34,727 nucleotides of DNA. Source: Hellea sp. (GTDB lineage: Bacteria > Pseudomonadota > Alphaproteobacteria > Caulobacterales > Maricaulaceae). The stretch is taken from NCBI GenBank assembly GCA_020629545.1, contig JAHDDC010000022.1:5558-40284 (forward strand). Direction: 5' to 3'. Numbering within the stretch: position 1 is the first letter of the stretch; each line of letters begins with the position of its first letter. The notes under the pieces are model-generated. The model worked only from the letters and a program-made list of their open reading frames with translations, was not told where the DNA came from and ran no database searches. This document shows, piece by piece, positions 32,902 to 34,727 of this stretch. Both the position numbers and the translations under genes were made by a program.

Positions 32902-32917
32902 CGTGACCTGGGTCACG
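32902..32917. promoter_or_regulatory. Inverted repeat, possible operator
   Basis: CGTGACC-TG-GGTCACG has 7-bp perfect arms and a 2-bp centre. No T-run follows, so it is not a normal terminator. It lies 10 bp after the hydrolase stop and 47 bp before the small ORF at 32964, which suggests a dimer-binding site for the downstream genes. The rest of the 439-bp stretch before tag contains two small ORFs. Confidence 0.4.
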
Positions 32918-32963
32918 GCGCCCGCCCATTCCAAAATGTTAAGATTGCGCTAACGGAGCGCAA

Positions 32964-33080
32964 ATGACCTCATTTTTCAGATCCGCAGTTTGGACACGCA
33001 GCTCCAAAACTCGTTCCGGTTTAGGGCCGTATCTGATGCTGTTTGTGAGCGGCTTGATCCTATCAAAAATCGTTTTTTAA
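32964..33080 (+). CDS. Predicted 38-residue single-span membrane protein
   Basis: The ATG is preceded by GGAG with 6-7 bases spacing. The product begins with a basic, Ser-rich part (MTSFFRSAVWTRSSKTR) and ends in a hydrophobic helix (about residues 20-37, GPYLMLFVSGLILSKIV). It would sit in the inner membrane with its N-terminus inside by the positive-inside rule. No family is recognised. The ribosome-binding site and membrane pattern make it more likely than a chance ORF. Confidence 0.45.
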   Translation: MTSFFRSAVWTRSSKTRSGLGPYLMLFVSGLILSKIVF

Positions 33081-33184
33081 GCCGATTTCATTTGATCTAA
33101 AGCCGACGAATTCGGACAGACACATCTTTAAATAGGTGATCCGAATACCCATATGGAACGTAACAAAAATAAAAGACGAGAGAG

Positions 33185-33343
33185 ATGACACATCATATTG
33201 ACAGACTTATGGTGAACTTGGGCTTTAGCCAGTCCGAGGTGCGCCGCGTGCGTTATCGCAGAACATTATATCTGGGCATATTTGTTATGACCATGATGGC
33301 TGTTGGCAGCATTGTTCTCAATATAGGGCATTACGCCGGGTAA
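33185..33343 (+). CDS. Predicted 52-residue single-span membrane protein
   Basis: The product begins MTHHIDRLMVNLGFSQSEVR, continues with an Arg/Tyr-rich stretch (about residues 20-28) and has one hydrophobic helix (about 29-47, LYLGIFVMTMMAVGSIVLN), then a short tail. The purine-rich GAGAGAG before the ATG can act as a weak ribosome-binding site. The Arg-rich region before the helix favours an N-in topology. It overlaps the 3' end of the convergent tag gene by 13 bp. No family is recognised. Confidence 0.5.
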   Translation: MTHHIDRLMVNLGFSQSEVRRVRYRRTLYLGIFVMTMMAVGSIVLNIGHYAG

Positions 33344-33918
33344 GGTCCATATACGTGACAGCTGATCTCATGATCATTGATCATGCCAACGGCCTGCATG
33401 AATGCGTACAGAATAACAGGGCCCACAAATTTGAATCCCCGTTTTTTAAGATCTTTAGATAATGCGATAGATTCCGCAGAATCGACAGGCACATCTTCTC
33501 GGGACTTCCATTGATTGACAATCGGTTTTCCGCCGACATAGCTCCAAAGATATTCACTAAAATCGATAGATTCTTCATCCCGCATTTTTATAAATATCTG
33601 AGCGTTATGAATGGCTGCATTTATTTTCAATTTCGACCGGATAATGCCAGCGTCCGCGAGTAGGCGCTCGCGATCCTTATCTGTGTAATGCGCTATTATG
33701 TCGGGATCCAGACCGTCAAAGGCCCGTAATATATTGTCGCGTTTCCGCAGGATGGTGATCCAGGCAAGTCCCGCCTGCATGCCATCTTGAATTAATTTTG
33801 AGAATAAGGCTTTGTCGTCCCAAATCGGCCGCCCCCATTCCGTATCGTGATAATGGCAATAGAGTTCATCATGCGGCGGAACCCAGCCGCAGCGATTGAG
33901 ATCGGGGTTATGACTCAT
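33331..33918 (-). CDS. tag: DNA-3-methyladenine glycosylase I
   Basis: Tag removes 3-methyladenine from alkylated DNA. The 195-residue protein keeps the family zinc ligands Cys10 (RCGWV), His24 (YHDTEWG), His183 and Cys187 (NDHEISC), and the core motifs QAGLAWITILRKR, DAGIIRSKLKINAAI and KKRGFKFVGP. At the position of E. coli Glu38 it has Asp45 (IQDGMQAG), a conservative change. It overlaps the small gene upstream by 4 bp (ATGA) and is the last of a three-gene minus-strand unit. Confidence 0.96.
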   Translation of the reverse strand: MSHNPDLNRCGWVPPHDELYCHYHDTEWGRPIWDDKALFSKLIQDGMQAGLAWITILRKRDNILRAFDGLDPDIIAHYTDKDRERLLADAGIIRSKLKINAAIHNAQIFIKMRDEESIDFSEYLWSYVGGKPIVNQWKSREDVPVDSAESIALSKDLKKRGFKFVGPVILYAFMQAVGMINDHEISCHVYGPYPA

Positions 33919-34253
33919 AATATTTCTCTGTATTGTGAATGACCAGATTTAAGGGAACCGGTCAGCCAGCGCCACTCCATCTCTATGATTATGCCTTCAG
34001 GGGTCTGAGAAAAAACAGCCTCAGCGGCGCCCGCGTCTAATGCTCCATCGGATGCGCGGCTATGATATATAATTGAGCCGCGAGAATTATCGGTCATTGT
34101 CCCAATAAGATGACCGTCGGAAAAACCAGGACCTTCATAGGTCGCGGTAAAGTTATTCCCAGTCTGATTGAATACGAATATAGCGTCTGACGTCACCCGG
34201 CCGTTTTGAGAATTTTTCACTGGAAAAAATTTACGGCCATCGAGATTGATCAT
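33915..34253 (-). CDS. Small conserved protein, paralogue of the product of 29007-29345
   Basis: This 112-residue protein begins MINLDGRKFFPVK and shares DGR-x-F-x-P, DAIF, the Y-x-G ... GHLIG block and the W-x-W-x-x-G end with the protein at 29007-29345, which has exactly the same length. It lacks the Cys and the basic RPEI region of that paralogue and looks more diverged. The family function is unknown. It overlaps its neighbours by 4 bp on both sides (GNAT upstream, tag downstream), so the three genes are tightly coupled. Confidence 0.78.
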   Translation of the reverse strand: MINLDGRKFFPVKNSQNGRVTSDAIFVFNQTGNNFTATYEGPGFSDGHLIGTMTDNSRGSIIYHSRASDGALDAGAAEAVFSQTPEGIIIEMEWRWLTGSLKSGHSQYREIL

Positions 34254-34705
34254 AGATATTTCTCCATGGCGATATCGGCGCGGGCATATCGGGGGTGCGG
34301 CCCCTCATGTGTTACGCTCCAGCCGCATCGTTTATACAGCCGAATTGCGGCTGCATTGACCGTATTGCTGATAAGATAAATTCGCGATAAGCCCAGCTCC
34401 TTGCGGGCATAATCTTCAACCTTATCCATGATGATTTTACCGATACCCCGTCCTCTGTACCGTTCATCGACGGCCATTTTTGTGAGTTCCCATTCGTCTT
34501 CATCATCTTTCTTGAGGGCACAGACACCTGCCACCTGGTCATCAATGATGACAGCGAAAATTGAATTTCCGTTCTGGGCATAACTTTCCGGATGATCATA
34601 CATATATTGATCTGAAGCTTCGACGTGGTGAAGCTCTTTGATCCAGGCTATATTGAGCTTCGCAAAAGCGCGAAAGTCTCGTGGGTCGTTACGCCGAATT
34701 TCCAT
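34250..34705 (-). CDS. GNAT family N-acetyltransferase
   Basis: This 151-residue protein shows the GNAT fold: beta strand and motif A with LTKMAVDERYRGRGIGKIIM, where Arg84-Gly-Arg-Gly-Ile-Gly89 binds acetyl-CoA, and motif B with SNTVNAAAIRLYKRCGW. The acceptor is unknown; it could be a small molecule or a protein N-terminus. It is the first gene of the unit with the small paralogue and tag. The start is at 34705, with only 22 bp left to the window edge, so its promoter is not visible. Confidence 0.92.
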   Translation of the reverse strand: MEIRRNDPRDFRAFAKLNIAWIKELHHVEASDQYMYDHPESYAQNGNSIFAVIIDDQVAGVCALKKDDEDEWELTKMAVDERYRGRGIGKIIMDKVEDYARKELGLSRIYLISNTVNAAAIRLYKRCGWSVTHEGPHPRYARADIAMEKYL

Positions 34706-34727
34706 GGGCTATCTCACGTAAATTTAT

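Overview
The window looks like chromosomal DNA from an alphaproteobacterium of the Caulobacterales/Maricaulales (Hyphomonadaceae-like) kind. The signs are Tad-pilus genes in Caulobacter order (flp, cpaA-F, tadB, tadC), an alphaproteobacterial NrdB, a DnaX whose zinc module keeps only one cysteine, the kdsB-pheA pair, and an SRP RNA gene beside dnaX-ybaB. By eye the base composition is fairly balanced, with AT-rich intergenic DNA. That is low for the group and would suit a marine Hellea/Litorimonas-like lineage. The taxonomy is inference. There is no tRNA, rRNA, CRISPR array, IS element or phage gene in view.

Layout. (1) 1-2948: a secreted, probably outer-membrane LpxR-like protein, then nrdB behind two NrdR-type boxes spaced 31 bp apart, followed closely by a CX5R phosphatase. 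(2) 2959-15635: a complete Tad/Flp pilus locus. Two TadE-like pseudopilins and a stand-alone secretin N-domain protein lie on the minus strand. On the plus strand are flp, a strong intrinsic terminator, cpaA (prepilin peptidase), and the tight run cpaB-cpaC-cpaD-cpaE-cpaF-tadB-tadC. A GFA-family zinc protein follows, then the lipoprotein tadD on the minus strand. Three possible CtrA-like sites lie upstream of flp, cpaB and tadD. (3) 15715-24137: a mixed housekeeping stretch with an M17 aminopeptidase, an acyltransferase-3 membrane protein, a MarR regulator, an NlpC/P60 peptidase, a membrane-anchored cytochrome c with a charged repetitive tail, kdsB-pheA, a YHS-domain protein, a DoxX-like protein and nudC. 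(4) 24198-29010: SRP RNA with its promoter, then dnaX-ybaB and recR with ggt inserted between ybaB and recR. (5) 29007-34705: a small conserved protein, rmuC, a lipoprotein methyltransferase, an SCP2 protein, an alpha/beta hydrolase, two short membrane-protein ORFs, and an overlapping minus-strand trio (GNAT, paralogue of the small conserved protein, tag).

How the genes work together. The Tad genes form one machine: CpaA processes the pilins, CpaF powers assembly on the TadB/TadC platform, CpaE positions it, and CpaB/CpaC/CpaD/TadD build the envelope channel. DnaX, YbaB, RecR, RmuC and Tag form a DNA replication and repair group. The most interesting signals are regulatory or small-scale: the tandem NrdR boxes, a terminator whose 3' arm also carries the ggt ribosome-binding site, a similar terminator just before the hydrolase start, two short single-span membrane ORFs, a methyltransferase with a lipoprotein signal, a cytochrome c with an LEA-like tail, and disordered Pro/Gln/Met-rich extensions on CpaE and TadD. 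I saw no clearly novel multi-gene system; the candidates are listed as findings.
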